DNA from: Hyphomicrobiales bacterium
Lineage (GTDB): Bacteria > Pseudomonadota > Alphaproteobacteria > Rhizobiales > Rhizobiaceae
Assembly (NCBI GenBank): GCA_900469615.1
Contig: UBYA01000011.1
Span: forward strand, 1,178,001-1,242,000
Direction of reading: 5' to 3'
DNA length: 64,000 nucleotides
Part shown: one piece after another, positions 42,039 through 50,847 of the stretch
How positions within the stretch are numbered: the first letter of the stretch is position 1
Layout of the letters: the number at the start of each line of letters is the position of its first letter
The notes under the pieces: generated by a model
Told to the model about the DNA's origin: nothing
The model's input: only the letters and a program-made list of their open reading frames with translations
Database searches by the model: none
Program-made: the position numbers and the translations under genes

Positions 42039-42803
42039 TCACAGACCGCCGGCGCTGGCAGTGCTGCGCAGGAGCTTGCAAAGGCTGACGAGACCGGAAT
42101 CGAAGTTGCCCGAAGCCGTCACCTGGCGACAGGCAATCAGCATGCGCTTCTGCTCGGCGCTCGACATTGTGTGGAAAGCGGTAAGGGTGCGCCTGCTCGC
42201 CCCGGTGTCGGACGTGCCGGCATCGGATCCGGAACCGCTCGTGCCGCCTATTCCGCCGCTCGCCGTGCCGCTTCCGCCGGAGCCGGTTCCACTGCCGCCG
42301 CCAGATCCGCTGCTACCGGATCCGTTGCCGCCAATACCCACACCGACACCGACGCCGACGCCGGATCCGCCAACGGAGACGCCAGCGCCGGCATTGACAC
42401 CGCCCGCACCTCCAACTGAAGCGCCGAGACCTGCATTGACGCCGCCGCTGTTGGCGGATGCTCCGACACCGGCATTGATCCCGCTCGAGCCGCCCACGGA
42501 TGCACCAACGCCCGCATTGACGCCACTCGCTCCGGATACCGACGCGCCGACCCCGGCGTTAACGCCGTTCGTGCCGCCGACGGAGGCGCCTACGCCGGCA
42601 CCAAGCCCATTCGAGCTAAGTCCGGCGCCGACATTGGCGTTGATGCCGCCGACGGACACACCGAGCCCTGCGCCAAGCCCGCCGCTGCCGGCGGAACGGC
42701 CGCCACCGTGATCGGTTCCGCCACCAGGCTCGGCATAACTCGTCGAGGTCAATAAGAGAAATGCGGATACGGCGAGTACCATCCGTGAAGATCGTGTTTT
42801 CAT
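42039..42803 (-). CDS. Secreted glycine-rich repeat protein
   Basis: 254 residues from ATG 42803 with GGAG upstream. A signal peptide (RMVLAVSAFLLLTSTSYAEP) precedes a repeat region at residues 42-147 with a 14-residue period, consensus GVNAGVGASVGGxx, about seven copies. A second Gly/Ser stretch (148-200) follows, and then a short C-terminal domain with two cysteines (C225, C242; KRMLIACRQVTAS, LVSLCKLL). The alternating small-hydrophobic pattern suggests a stacked beta structure such as an amyloid-like or surface fibre. It is exported; function unknown. The repeat is coding, not a DNA repeat element. Confidence 0.75.
   Translation of the reverse strand: MKTRSSRMVLAVSAFLLLTSTSYAEPGGGTDHGGGRSAGSGGLGAGLGVSVGGINANVGAGLSSNGLGAGVGASVGGTNGVNAGVGASVSGASGVNAGVGASVGGSSGINAGVGASANSGGVNAGLGASVGGAGGVNAGAGVSVGGSGVGVGVGVGIGGNGSGSSGSGGGSGTGSGGSGTASGGIGGTSGSGSDAGTSDTGASRRTLTAFHTMSSAEQKRMLIACRQVTASGNFDSGLVSLCKLLRSTASAGGL
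42363..42680 (-). repeat. In-frame tandem repeat coding for the 14-residue units
   Basis: About seven degenerate 42-bp units encode GVNAGVGASVGGxx. Spacing alternates slightly (13-15 residues), and third codon positions differ between copies, so the array is old or under selection at the protein level rather than freshly amplified. Confidence 0.7.
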
Positions 42804-42998
42804 CACTAAACTCCGTTTCAGTTTCGGCTTTTGAACAGCCAGTGTCTGACGATCGGAGCGCGCGCACCGTAGAGTTGGAATGAAGGGTCTCCTCCCTCTC
42901 TCCAAGACTAAACTATAGAATAATCTACTTTAGGAATATATCAATTGAAAATTGAACGGATGCGTTGCATAGTAACGGCGATCTTAACCACAACGGAC

Positions 42999-43035
42999 AG
43001 GAGTGCCCTGTTTTGCAACAGGGCCGGCCACTCCT
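42999..43035. terminator. Nested inverted repeat beyond pepT
   Basis: Inner stem ccctgtt / aacaggg (43006-43012, 43017-43023) and outer stem aggagtg / cactcct (42999-43005, 43029-43035), with a 5-base bulge. It lies 29 bp after the pepT stop on the minus strand. There is no T run, so termination is inferred. Confidence 0.5.
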
Positions 43036-43063
43036 CGATCTATGAATAAGGCATTTGGCGAGC

Positions 43064-44296
43064 CTAGGAGCGCTCTGCCCAGATTTTTGCCAGCTCGACC
43101 AGAGTTTTCACCGCTTTTTCCATATCCTGGCGGCTCACCCATTCCAACGGCGAGTGAAAGGCATGGCCACCGGCAAAGAGGTTCGCACATGGCAACCCCA
43201 TGAAAGAGAGCCTGGATCCGTCGGTGCCGCCGCGAATGCTGCCGCGAACCGGCGTCATGCCGGCGCGCCGAATTGCCTCCACGGCATTTTCCACGATTTC
43301 CGGATGACGATCGAGAACCGTCTTCATGTTGCGGTATTGATGTCGCACGGTAAACGAATACGAGGAGCCGGGATAAGTCGTCATCACATCCTTGACGATC
43401 TGCTCCAGCACGGCTTCCTTGGTCGCAAGGCCGGCCTCGTCGAAATCGCGGATGATGAAGCCGAGCGAAGCCTTCTCCATGGAGCCGCTGACACCGGTCG
43501 GATGAATGAATCCGTCTCGCCCTGCCGTCGTTTCAGGGGCGGTCTCCTTCGGCAGCCGGTCGATGATCGCGCCGGCGATCTTGATGGCGTTCTCCATTCT
43601 TCCCAGGGCGAAGCCCGGATGAATGGCCACGCCCTGAATGACGACTTCGACGCCATCGGCAGAGAACGTCTCGTCTTCTATGTGCCCCGCCGTTTCGCCA
43701 TCGACCGTGTAGGCGAATTGCGCTCCCAGCTTCTTCAGGTCGACCTTGTCGACGCCACGGCCGATCTCTTCGTCGGTCGTAAACAGCAGCTTGATGGTGC
43801 CATGGCGGACATCCGGATTGTCGATGAGATATTTGGCGGCCGCCACAATCTCGGCGAGACCGGCCTTGTCGTCTGCGCCGAGCAGCGTCGTGCCATCCGA
43901 CGTGATGACGTCGTTGCCGATCTGATCTCGCAGGGCAGGGTGCTCGTCGACGCGGATGACCTGCTGCGGATCGCCGGAAAGACGGATATCGCCGCCGGCA
44001 TAATTCCGCAGGATCTGCGGTTTGACGTTCGTGCCAGTGAAATCCGGCGCGGTGTCCATATGGGAGCAGAAGCAGATCACGGGAACCGGCTTGTCGACAT
44101 TCGACGGAATGGTGGCATAGACATAGCCGTGCTCATCCAGGTGCGCGTCGGTCAGTCCGATTGCCAGCAGCTCCGCGACGAGGATGCGCCCGAGATTTTT
44201 CTGCTTTTCGGTGGAAGGCTGTGCGGTGGAGGTCGGGTCCGATTGAGTATCGACGACAACATAGCGAAGAAAGCGATCGGTGACGGTATCGGTCAT
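43064..44296 (-). CDS. pepT: Peptidase T (aminotripeptidase)
   Basis: 410 residues, the standard PepT length, M20 family. Zinc ligands and catalytic residues are visible: FCSHMDTAPDFTG, TTLLGADDKAGLAE, LFTTDEEIGRG, the Asp in KLGAQFAYTVDGE, and the last His in FAGGHAFHSPLEWV. It removes the N-terminal residue from tripeptides in the cytoplasm. The regulatory or dimerisation domain is inserted around HPGFALGRMENAIK. It is flanked by unrelated genes and appears monocistronic. Confidence 0.95.
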   Translation of the reverse strand: MTDTVTDRFLRYVVVDTQSDPTSTAQPSTEKQKNLGRILVAELLAIGLTDAHLDEHGYVYATIPSNVDKPVPVICFCSHMDTAPDFTGTNVKPQILRNYAGGDIRLSGDPQQVIRVDEHPALRDQIGNDVITSDGTTLLGADDKAGLAEIVAAAKYLIDNPDVRHGTIKLLFTTDEEIGRGVDKVDLKKLGAQFAYTVDGETAGHIEDETFSADGVEVVIQGVAIHPGFALGRMENAIKIAGAIIDRLPKETAPETTAGRDGFIHPTGVSGSMEKASLGFIIRDFDEAGLATKEAVLEQIVKDVMTTYPGSSYSFTVRHQYRNMKTVLDRHPEIVENAVEAIRRAGMTPVRGSIRGGTDGSRLSFMGLPCANLFAGGHAFHSPLEWVSRQDMEKAVKTLVELAKIWAERS

Positions 44297-44556
44297 GAAC
44301 CTGGCTCCAATGAATCATTCGGTTTTGCATAAATTATAGCGACGCCGAGCCGATTTCACGCCGAAATATGGAGCCTCTCAACTTTTCCTCTCATCGCGAA
44401 AAACGCTCTATCCTTTTGTTTTTTTACGCGATTCCGGTGGAAAACCTTCATGCGCCTTTCGTGGAATTGCTCTGCTGAGCCGCATTAAAGGAAATGGCCG
44501 CCCCGGCGTTCTGCGGGAGCGGTCAAACGTCAAGGCGATCAGTACGGTCGAAAGCC

Positions 44557-45078
44557 TTAATCGGTCGAGGTCAGGGTAACGGACGTACCGGTTGCGGCGA
44601 GGTTGAGGCCGAGCTGGCCGGTCACGCTTACCGTCTGGAGGTGGATGGAGCCGGAAGTACCGCCGACGAGGATATTCGTGCCTACGCCGGCACCGACAGT
44701 CGCCTCGACGGTCGCGCCTTGATAGAGGCCGCTCAGCGAGCCGTGATGGTAGCCGGCTGTCGGCGCGAATACTGCCCAGATGAGCCGGCTGCGCGTCGTG
44801 AAGCCGAGATCGACGCCCATCTTTCTGATTGCGCCGGTATAGTGATCGATACGCTCGCGCCCGACAGTCGAATGGTACGTGCAATCGAGTTCCTTGGCCG
44901 ACCCGAGGACATAGCCGACGCCGCCGCCGATTTCGCAGTCGAGATAGCCGATCTTCACGCCGTTGCGCTGATCCGGTTCCTCGCTGTAGGTCGTCGGCAT
45001 GTCCGCCGCCCGCGCTGCCGCCGCGCCTGCAACGATCAACGATGCTGCTGAAAACGCCAGGGTCAGAACTTTTCTCAT
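44557..45078 (-). CDS. Secreted DUF992 protein
   Basis: 173 residues from ATG 45078 with AAGGAG upstream. Signal peptide at residues 1-24 (VLTLAFSAASLIVAGAAAARA). The mature part shows the DUF992 pattern: GVKIGYLDCEIGGGVGYVLG, KELDCTYHS, HYTGAIRKMGVDLGFTT, LIWAVFAPT, and a Gly/Val/Thr-rich beta end. Two conserved cysteines probably form a disulfide. DUF992 proteins are confined largely to Rhizobiales and their function is unknown. Confidence 0.85.
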   Translation of the reverse strand: MRKVLTLAFSAASLIVAGAAAARAADMPTTYSEEPDQRNGVKIGYLDCEIGGGVGYVLGSAKELDCTYHSTVGRERIDHYTGAIRKMGVDLGFTTRSRLIWAVFAPTAGYHHGSLSGLYQGATVEATVGAGVGTNILVGGTSGSIHLQTVSVTGQLGLNLAATGTSVTLTSTD

Positions 45079-45324
45079 CTGTTTTCTCCTTGTCAGAGTA
45101 TTATGGGTGGAATGCACCCTCGTCGTCGAGCCGATGGAATCAACTCGTATTTAACGTCTGTACGCGCAGAACGATCCCGAAAATAAGGCGGCTATCGTCA
45201 TGATCTTCATCACAATATAGGGAGATCTGCCTAAGACAGCACCCCCGGCCGTTTCACGTTTTGCTACCGACTGAATCGTGCCGTACAAAATCGACGGACC
45301 TCCGGACTTTTTCCCGCCCGGCGA

Positions 45325-46572
45325 TCAGCTGTCTTGCAGCAGTTTCTCCTTTGCCGCGAAGGCGAAGACATCGACGGGTTCCCCCAGACCCTTGAGGGGG
45401 AAGGAGCCAAGGCTTTCCATATCCCGCTTGCAGCCCGCCATGTCGACGAACGCCTTCGACAGGAGCACCGGCCGCTTGACGACCTTCGTCAGGGATTCCA
45501 ACCGCGATGCGATATTCACGGCCGGGCCGATGACCGTGAAGTCGAGGCGGGTGCGCGAGCCGATATTGCCATACATCACGTCGCCGACATGCACCCCGAC
45601 GCCGTAACGCAGCACCTCGCGGCCATGCTTGCGGTTTTCTTCATTGAGCGCCGCAATGCCCGTTTGTGCTTCGCTGATGGCGAGAAGGAGATTGTGACAG
45701 GCATTGGGATCGCTCAGCGGGAAGATGGCCAATAGCCCGTCACCCATGAATTTGAGGATTTCGCCGCCGTGCTTCTCGATCGGCTCGACCATGGCATCGA
45801 AATAGCCGTTGAGCAGTTCGATCACATCGTCTCGCGGCCACATGTCCGAAATGGTGGTGAAATCGCGCAGGTCGCATATCAGGATTGCCGCGCCGACCGT
45901 CGTGCCGCTGCCGCGCGTCGTGGCGCCCGCCAGAATCTTCTCGCTGGCATGCGGCCCGACATAGGTGCGCAGCAGCGTGCGGGCCATGACGTTCTTCAGC
46001 CGGATCTCAGTCACCATCGTTAAGGCCGGCAGCAGGTCCTTCAGGAAAGCAATATGCTGCTCGGTGAAGCCGCCGGGCGCATCCGAGGCGAAGGTGACGA
46101 TGTGGCGCTTGCCGAGCGTGTGGTAGATCGGCCAGGCGATATAGTCCGTCAGCCCCTCCGCGTACATTTCCTTATACAGCGGGTAGCTCAGCTGGCTCTT
46201 GTCCGAAACCTCCAGATTCTGCCGGACTTCGGTCGCGCCATTGAAGATCTCGTTGATGGGGCTTGCCAGAAACTGCGGCGTAGTCTCCACGCCGTAGCTG
46301 AACATGGCGATATCGGCCTCTTTCATTCCCGTGCGCCAGAGAATGCGCGCGCCGAGCCATTGCGGATGAAGAGTTCTGAAGTGCATGGTTGATCTGGCAA
46401 CCGGAATTCCCGCCGCCCGCATCTTTTCGCAAAGCTCGACCAATATATTGTCGATGAAGCGTTGATCCCGGACGTCGTTCATCAGCCAATCGAGTATCTT
46501 GGTCTGCTTTATCGGCCATCTGCCATGGTCGTCATGCGTTGAGGCGGCAACGGCCTCACTGGAAGATTGCAT
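45325..46572 (-). CDS. Class III adenylate/guanylate cyclase
   Basis: 415 residues from ATG 46572 (AAAGGA directly upstream); the frame further upstream is not coding-like. The N-terminal 190 residues (ILDWLMNDVRDQRFIDNILV, TMHFRTLHPQWLGARILWR) form the sensor-like region seen in several rhizobial cyclases. The catalytic domain has both metal-binding aspartates (LICDLRDFTTISD, GEILKFMGDGLLAIF) and DFTVIGPAVNIASRLE. It has no membrane helix, so a soluble cyclase. It makes cAMP or cGMP; adenine specificity cannot be certain without structural comparison. Confidence 0.9.
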   Translation of the reverse strand: MQSSSEAVAASTHDDHGRWPIKQTKILDWLMNDVRDQRFIDNILVELCEKMRAAGIPVARSTMHFRTLHPQWLGARILWRTGMKEADIAMFSYGVETTPQFLASPINEIFNGATEVRQNLEVSDKSQLSYPLYKEMYAEGLTDYIAWPIYHTLGKRHIVTFASDAPGGFTEQHIAFLKDLLPALTMVTEIRLKNVMARTLLRTYVGPHASEKILAGATTRGSGTTVGAAILICDLRDFTTISDMWPRDDVIELLNGYFDAMVEPIEKHGGEILKFMGDGLLAIFPLSDPNACHNLLLAISEAQTGIAALNEENRKHGREVLRYGVGVHVGDVMYGNIGSRTRLDFTVIGPAVNIASRLESLTKVVKRPVLLSKAFVDMAGCKRDMESLGSFPLKGLGEPVDVFAFAAKEKLLQDS

Positions 46573-46798
46573 TTCCTTTACCCCGCAAATTCCGTCACCT
46601 GTCACAGGCCGCCAGCGCCCCGTTCGATGCTGAACGCGACTATACGCGTCTCGCCAATGACCGGGAACGGCAATCGCCTCTATTTCGCGATTTCTTAAAT
46701 TATGCGCCCGGCTATGGCAGAAAGGCCGTGAATCGGCCATAGGCTTCATATGGTTCCGCAACTCCTGCGGCGCAATATTCCATCGAGAAGGCTAGGCA

Positions 46799-47365
46799 TT
46801 GAGAGCATATCTGGCAGGCCCGGAAGTCTTTCTTCCGAATGCGAGGGAAATCCTCGATCGCAAGATCGCGCTGGCACGCAGCTACGGTTTTACGCCGGTT
46901 TCTCCCGGTGATCTCGCCGTCCCGGAGACGGAAACGCGCCGGCAGCGTGGCCTTGCCATCAGTGCCATTAACGAGAAGCTGATGTCCGGCGCCGATCTTA
47001 TCATCGCCAACCTGACGCCCTTTCGCGGCGTTGCGGCGGATATCGGCACAGCCTTCGAACTCGGCTTCATGTCCGCGCGCGGCTGCCCGGCATTCGCCTT
47101 CTCCAATTGCACCGAGAACCACTTCGAGCGCGTGAGCAGGCTATACGGTGGCGATGTGCATCTGGGCGAGGACGGGCGCCATCGCGGTCCGGATGGCCTG
47201 GCGCTGGAAAACTTCGACATGGCCGACAATCTGATGCTCGACGGTGGCATTGCAGCGCGCGGCGGCGTCATCGTTACCCGCAAGGTCGCACAGGATCAGC
47301 TCTTTGTGGACCTGACAGCCTTTGAAGACTGCCTTCGCATTGCCGCCGAAAAACTATTGACGTAA
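46799..47365 (+). CDS. Nucleoside 2-deoxyribosyltransferase-like protein
   Basis: 188 residues starting at TTG 46799, preceded by GAAGG. The first strand RAYLAGPEVFLPNA and the catalytic region DLIIANLTPFRGVAADIGTAFELGF are typical of this family (Glu nucleophile in the GTAFELGF segment). The enzymes exchange bases on 2'-deoxynucleosides, or hydrolyse modified nucleotides in some relatives. Cytoplasmic and apparently a single gene; its divergent neighbour is the cyclase. Confidence 0.87.
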   Translation: MRAYLAGPEVFLPNAREILDRKIALARSYGFTPVSPGDLAVPETETRRQRGLAISAINEKLMSGADLIIANLTPFRGVAADIGTAFELGFMSARGCPAFAFSNCTENHFERVSRLYGGDVHLGEDGRHRGPDGLALENFDMADNLMLDGGIAARGGVIVTRKVAQDQLFVDLTAFEDCLRIAAEKLLT

Positions 47366-47398
47366 TCCGCCGGCGCTGGCTGCGCGGAAGCATGGGCT

Positions 47399-48208
47399 TC
47401 ACCAGACCCCAAGTAGGTCATCGATGGCGCGTGCTCTTGCGGGAAGGCGGTCATAGGCGGCGATATCCGGCTGCGCGAATGCGGCCAGTCCGAGCGCTGC
47501 GAGAAGGTTATGCCCCTCAGGGTCGCGATGCGCGTCGAGGAGGGTTTTGCGAAGCGAAGCGACGACCGCGGGCGATTGCCGGCGCGAGGCGACCAGCAGC
47601 GGAAAGGGTGCCGGTGCCGTCGTGCCGATGACACGCAGCGGCGCGACCATCTCCGGCTCGTGCATTTCCAGGAGCTGGTAGGCATAGGCATCGATCGCGC
47701 CGACATCTATCGCGCCGGAGCGGATCGCCTCGACCACGCCGCTCGGATTGAGGAGCGGGCCAATGGTCTCGCGGGCCGGCTGCCCGCCCGCGAGCGCGGC
47801 AAAGAATTCGCGCGGCGCGTTGTAGCCGGATTGCGAGTCCCGCACGGTCCAGCCCCAGCGGGCGGTTACAAGATCCGCTTTTGAGAAAGGCCTGTCGCGG
47901 GCCGCGACGATGTGGCTTGCATAAACGGGCTGCCCTTTGGCCCAATCCGCCAGCGAAACGGGAGCCGCCAATGGCAGCGGGCGCTCGTCGGCGGCAAGTC
48001 CGGAGAACGGAAAGCCGCACATGAAGACCGCGCCCATGTCGGGTCGTCCCCAAAGTTCGGAAAGAGGCGCGGGAGCCGCATGCGCGATGACCTCGAGTTC
48101 GACGCCGGACCGCTTCGCAAGCCAATGGAAGAAATTCTCCCAAGATACTGATATCTTTTGGCTAAGATTGTACATACGTGAGCAGGCGATGGCGGCCGAG
48201 GTCGTCAT
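47399..48208 (-). CDS. PhnD-like substrate-binding-domain protein without a signal peptide
   Basis: 269 residues of a phosphate/phosphonate-type periplasmic binding fold: ELWGRPDMGAVFMCGFPFSG, RWGWTVRDSQSGYNAPREFF, LNPSGVVEAIRSGAIDVGAI, and TTAPAPFPLLVASRRQ. Its N-terminus (TTSAAIACSRMYNLSQKIS) begins within the fold without an export signal, and no permease or ATPase is linked. It follows the ornithine cyclodeaminase homologue by 6 bp. It may bind a small molecule in the cytoplasm as a sensor or carrier; this is inference. Confidence 0.75.
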   Translation of the reverse strand: MTTSAAIACSRMYNLSQKISVSWENFFHWLAKRSGVELEVIAHAAPAPLSELWGRPDMGAVFMCGFPFSGLAADERPLPLAAPVSLADWAKGQPVYASHIVAARDRPFSKADLVTARWGWTVRDSQSGYNAPREFFAALAGGQPARETIGPLLNPSGVVEAIRSGAIDVGAIDAYAYQLLEMHEPEMVAPLRVIGTTAPAPFPLLVASRRQSPAVVASLRKTLLDAHRDPEGHNLLAALGLAAFAQPDIAAYDRLPARARAIDDLLGVW

Positions 48209-48214
48209 GGCCGC

Positions 48215-49225
48215 TCACGCAAATCGAAGGCGCTGGCCGATATTCATTCGCTTTGCCTTTTCGACCATCGCCGCGCCGAGCGCGACGTCGGTCGTGCTGA
48301 GCCCGCGATGCCAGAAGAGGATGGTCTCGCCGTCGTTCTCACGGCCCGGTTTGGCGCCGCATACGATCTGGCCGATCTCGGCATGCAGCGTCTCGGCCGT
48401 CACCTTGCCTTCGTCGACATGGCGGCGAAGCGCCCCGAAAGGGCGGCCGGGGCCGCACTGACCCCAATCATCGACGACGACCTTGTCCATGATGTCGGTC
48501 AGATCGAATTCGAGCGCGCTCATCGTGCCGTAGGGAACGACGAAGGCTCCCTTCTTGACCCAGGCCGTCTTGAAGAGCGGCGTCGGCTCCGGCAGGCGGC
48601 TTGCCTCGATCATGATGTCGGCGCCCTTCAGGCAATCCTCCCAATTGTCCGTGACGATAATCTTCTTGCCGAGTTCCTCCTCAAGCCGCGCGGCGAAGGC
48701 ATCGCGGCTCTCCGCACGACGCGAATGCACGCGAATCTCATCGAAATCGAAGATGTGATCGAGCAGCCGCACATTCCAGTAGGAAGTGCCGCGTGCCCCG
48801 ATATGACCGAGGATCTTGCTGTCCTTGCGGGCGAGATGACGCGCGCCGATGGCAGTGACGGCGCCGGTGCGCATGTCGGTGATCGCGGTCGCGTCGATAA
48901 CGGCCTTCGGTACGCCTGTGCGCGGGTCAAACAGGTTGAGGACCGCCATTTCCGAGGGCAGCCCCTGCTTGTAGTTGTCGACGAAATCGCCGACGACCTT
49001 GACGCCGGCATAGTCGAGCGGCTTCACATAGCCGCGCAGCACATTGAAGTGACCTTTGTCGGAGCTTTCCGGCACGAGATGAACGCGGGGCTCGATCACG
49101 GTCTCGCCGCGCCCCTGTGCATCGAGCGCCTTGGTCACGGCATCAAGGATTTCATCGTTGGAAAGCGCCAGCGCCTTGGCATCGATGGCGTTCAGATAGT
49201 CGATCCAGATTTCCTGCATTGGCAT
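48215..49225 (-). CDS. Ornithine cyclodeaminase / mu-crystallin family protein
   Basis: 336 residues. Landmarks: IEPRVHLVPESSDKGHFNVL, KVVGDFVDNYKQGLPSEMAV, DATAITDMRTGAVTAIGARH and a Rossmann NAD-binding segment (ILGHIGARGTSYWNVRLLD, GxGxxG partly altered to HIGARG). The family includes ornithine cyclodeaminase, alanine dehydrogenase, ketimine reductase and others. Co-directional with the ammonia-lyase homologue (107 bp gap), so it probably acts on the same pathway. Exact reaction unknown. Confidence 0.85.
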   Translation of the reverse strand: MPMQEIWIDYLNAIDAKALALSNDEILDAVTKALDAQGRGETVIEPRVHLVPESSDKGHFNVLRGYVKPLDYAGVKVVGDFVDNYKQGLPSEMAVLNLFDPRTGVPKAVIDATAITDMRTGAVTAIGARHLARKDSKILGHIGARGTSYWNVRLLDHIFDFDEIRVHSRRAESRDAFAARLEEELGKKIIVTDNWEDCLKGADIMIEASRLPEPTPLFKTAWVKKGAFVVPYGTMSALEFDLTDIMDKVVVDDWGQCGPGRPFGALRRHVDEGKVTAETLHAEIGQIVCGAKPGRENDGETILFWHRGLSTTDVALGAAMVEKAKRMNIGQRLRFA

Positions 49226-49332
49226 TCTCCAGGGCTTTTTACCGGCTCGGCCGGTCTATCGAGTGATGCGGGCCGTCGGGTGGCCTGCGGGAAAGCGAAG
49301 CAGCAGGCGCGAACAGCCTGCCGATATGTCCA

Positions 49333-50847
49333 TCAGGGAGCCGCCTGCGGGGCGGTATGCGCGATAAAGTCCGATAGTCTTTGAAAGTCCGCTCCCTGGG
49401 CGCGGTCCTCCTCAAGCGGCGGAACTAGGTCCCGCACGCTCCGATAGGCGCGCAGCGTCCCATCGCCGAGTTCGCCCGTGACGCCGCGCAGCTCAACGGC
49501 TTGAGAGGACGCGACAAGCTCGATAGCCACGAGATAGCGCAGCCGCTCGATTATGGCTTCGATTTTCGCCAGAACGCTCGGGGCCATGGACGCCTGATCC
49601 TCGACGCCATCCGCCACCGGAATGGGTGTGAGCGAGACGGGAATAGCCAGATGGCGTATTTCGGCCTCGAGCGCCGAGACCGTTTTCTGCACGGTGGCGA
49701 AGCCCGTTCTGCTCTGCCCGAGCGGCGTCAGGAAACGCGGCAATTCCGACATGCCTGCCGACATGATCTTCATCGTTCGGTAGGCGGTTGCCGCGGCGCA
49801 ATGGGCCATGGCCTGGCCGAGGCGCTCCCAGGCCAGAACAAAGGCCGTCATGTCGAAATTGCCATTCGACAGGATCAGCCCTTCGTCCGCGAGCACGACG
49901 GGGTTGTCGCCTGAACCCGATAGCTCGATTTCTGTGGCCGCACGCGCTTCGCCGATCGCATGGAGGAACGCACCCCATACCTGCGGAGCACAGCGGTAGC
50001 TTAAAGGATCCTGCAGACGCCGTGCCGCGCCCTCGGCAAGCAGCGAGCTTCCCGAAAGCAGCTCGCGCAATCCGGCTGCAGCATCACGCTGGCCGAAAGC
50101 GGGCCTTGCCGCCAGCGCCCGATCGTCCAGAGCCGACGCGTTGGCGCGGAATGCCTCGAAGTTCAAAGCGACTGCTGCCAGCGACCAATGGAACAGCCGT
50201 TCGACATCTTCCAGGCAAAGACAGGCTTTTCCGACCGAAAGACTGTTGGCGACGACCAGCACATGCCCGTCCTTCGGCCCAATGGGAAGCGGCGCCAGCC
50301 CGGCCTTCGACAGCGCCTCCCGCGCCGGCATGACCATGCCGCCCACCTCGGCTTCGCCGTCTCCCAGCAGCGCGCGCGCCATGTGGGACAACGGTGCGAG
50401 ATCGGCTGCACCGATCGAGCCGAGCGACGGCACGACCGGATGAAAGCCAGCGTTCAGCGCTGCGACGAGCCCGGCGAAAACCGGCAGCGACACGCCGGAG
50501 CCGCCGGCCGCCATGCCCGCGACACGGGCGGCCATCATCGCCCGGACGGTTTCGCGCGGCAGCGCCAGCCCGACACCGACTGCGCGGGCCTGCGGCACGC
50601 GCAGCTGGAATGCGACGAGATCATCCATGGCGAGCCGGGTGTCGACACCCGCACCCAATCCTGTCGTCAAGCCATAGACCGGCCGGTCGGCGGCGAGATA
50701 GCGCTCCACGACGGCGCGCGCGGCATTGATCTTCGCTTCGACATCGGACGAAACGAAGATCTGGGCGCCGCGCCGCGCGATGGACGCGATGTCGCCTATC
50801 GTCGGCGCCCCATCCGTGAGAGATACGCTGTCTGCGGCCTGGGTCAT
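49333..50847 (-). CDS. Aromatic ammonia-lyase (HAL/PAL) family protein lacking the MIO triad
   Basis: 504 residues from ATG 50847, overlapping the GntR gene by 4 bases. The fold matches HAL/PAL: YGLTTGLGAGVD (catalytic Tyr58), RAMMAARVAGMAAGGSGVSL, and a C-terminal helical part. In true lyases Ala-Ser-Gly forms the MIO electrophile in GSVGASGDLAPL. Here the DNA reads GSIGAADLAPLSHM (residues 143-155), with A147-A148-D149 and one residue fewer, so MIO cannot form by the known route. The protein may have a different activity or none. I checked the codons (ggtgcagccgat on the minus strand). Confidence 0.85.
   Translation of the reverse strand: MTQAADSVSLTDGAPTIGDIASIARRGAQIFVSSDVEAKINAARAVVERYLAADRPVYGLTTGLGAGVDTRLAMDDLVAFQLRVPQARAVGVGLALPRETVRAMMAARVAGMAAGGSGVSLPVFAGLVAALNAGFHPVVPSLGSIGAADLAPLSHMARALLGDGEAEVGGMVMPAREALSKAGLAPLPIGPKDGHVLVVANSLSVGKACLCLEDVERLFHWSLAAVALNFEAFRANASALDDRALAARPAFGQRDAAAGLRELLSGSSLLAEGAARRLQDPLSYRCAPQVWGAFLHAIGEARAATEIELSGSGDNPVVLADEGLILSNGNFDMTAFVLAWERLGQAMAHCAAATAYRTMKIMSAGMSELPRFLTPLGQSRTGFATVQKTVSALEAEIRHLAIPVSLTPIPVADGVEDQASMAPSVLAKIEAIIERLRYLVAIELVASSQAVELRGVTGELGDGTLRAYRSVRDLVPPLEEDRAQGADFQRLSDFIAHTAPQAAP

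Noticed and set aside
42363..42680. A CRISPR-like or DNA tandem repeat
   Set aside because: Units are in frame, diverged at third positions and encode a regular protein repeat after a signal peptide. There are no unique spacers.
44408..44884. A minus-strand frame running out of the DUF992 gene
   Set aside because: It overlaps DUF992 in another frame, is Arg/Pro-rich, and has no start signal.
49333..50847. Calling the lyase homologue hutH
   Set aside because: The MIO triad is absent and no other hut gene (hutU, hutI, hutG) is near, so a histidine ammonia-lyase name would mislead.
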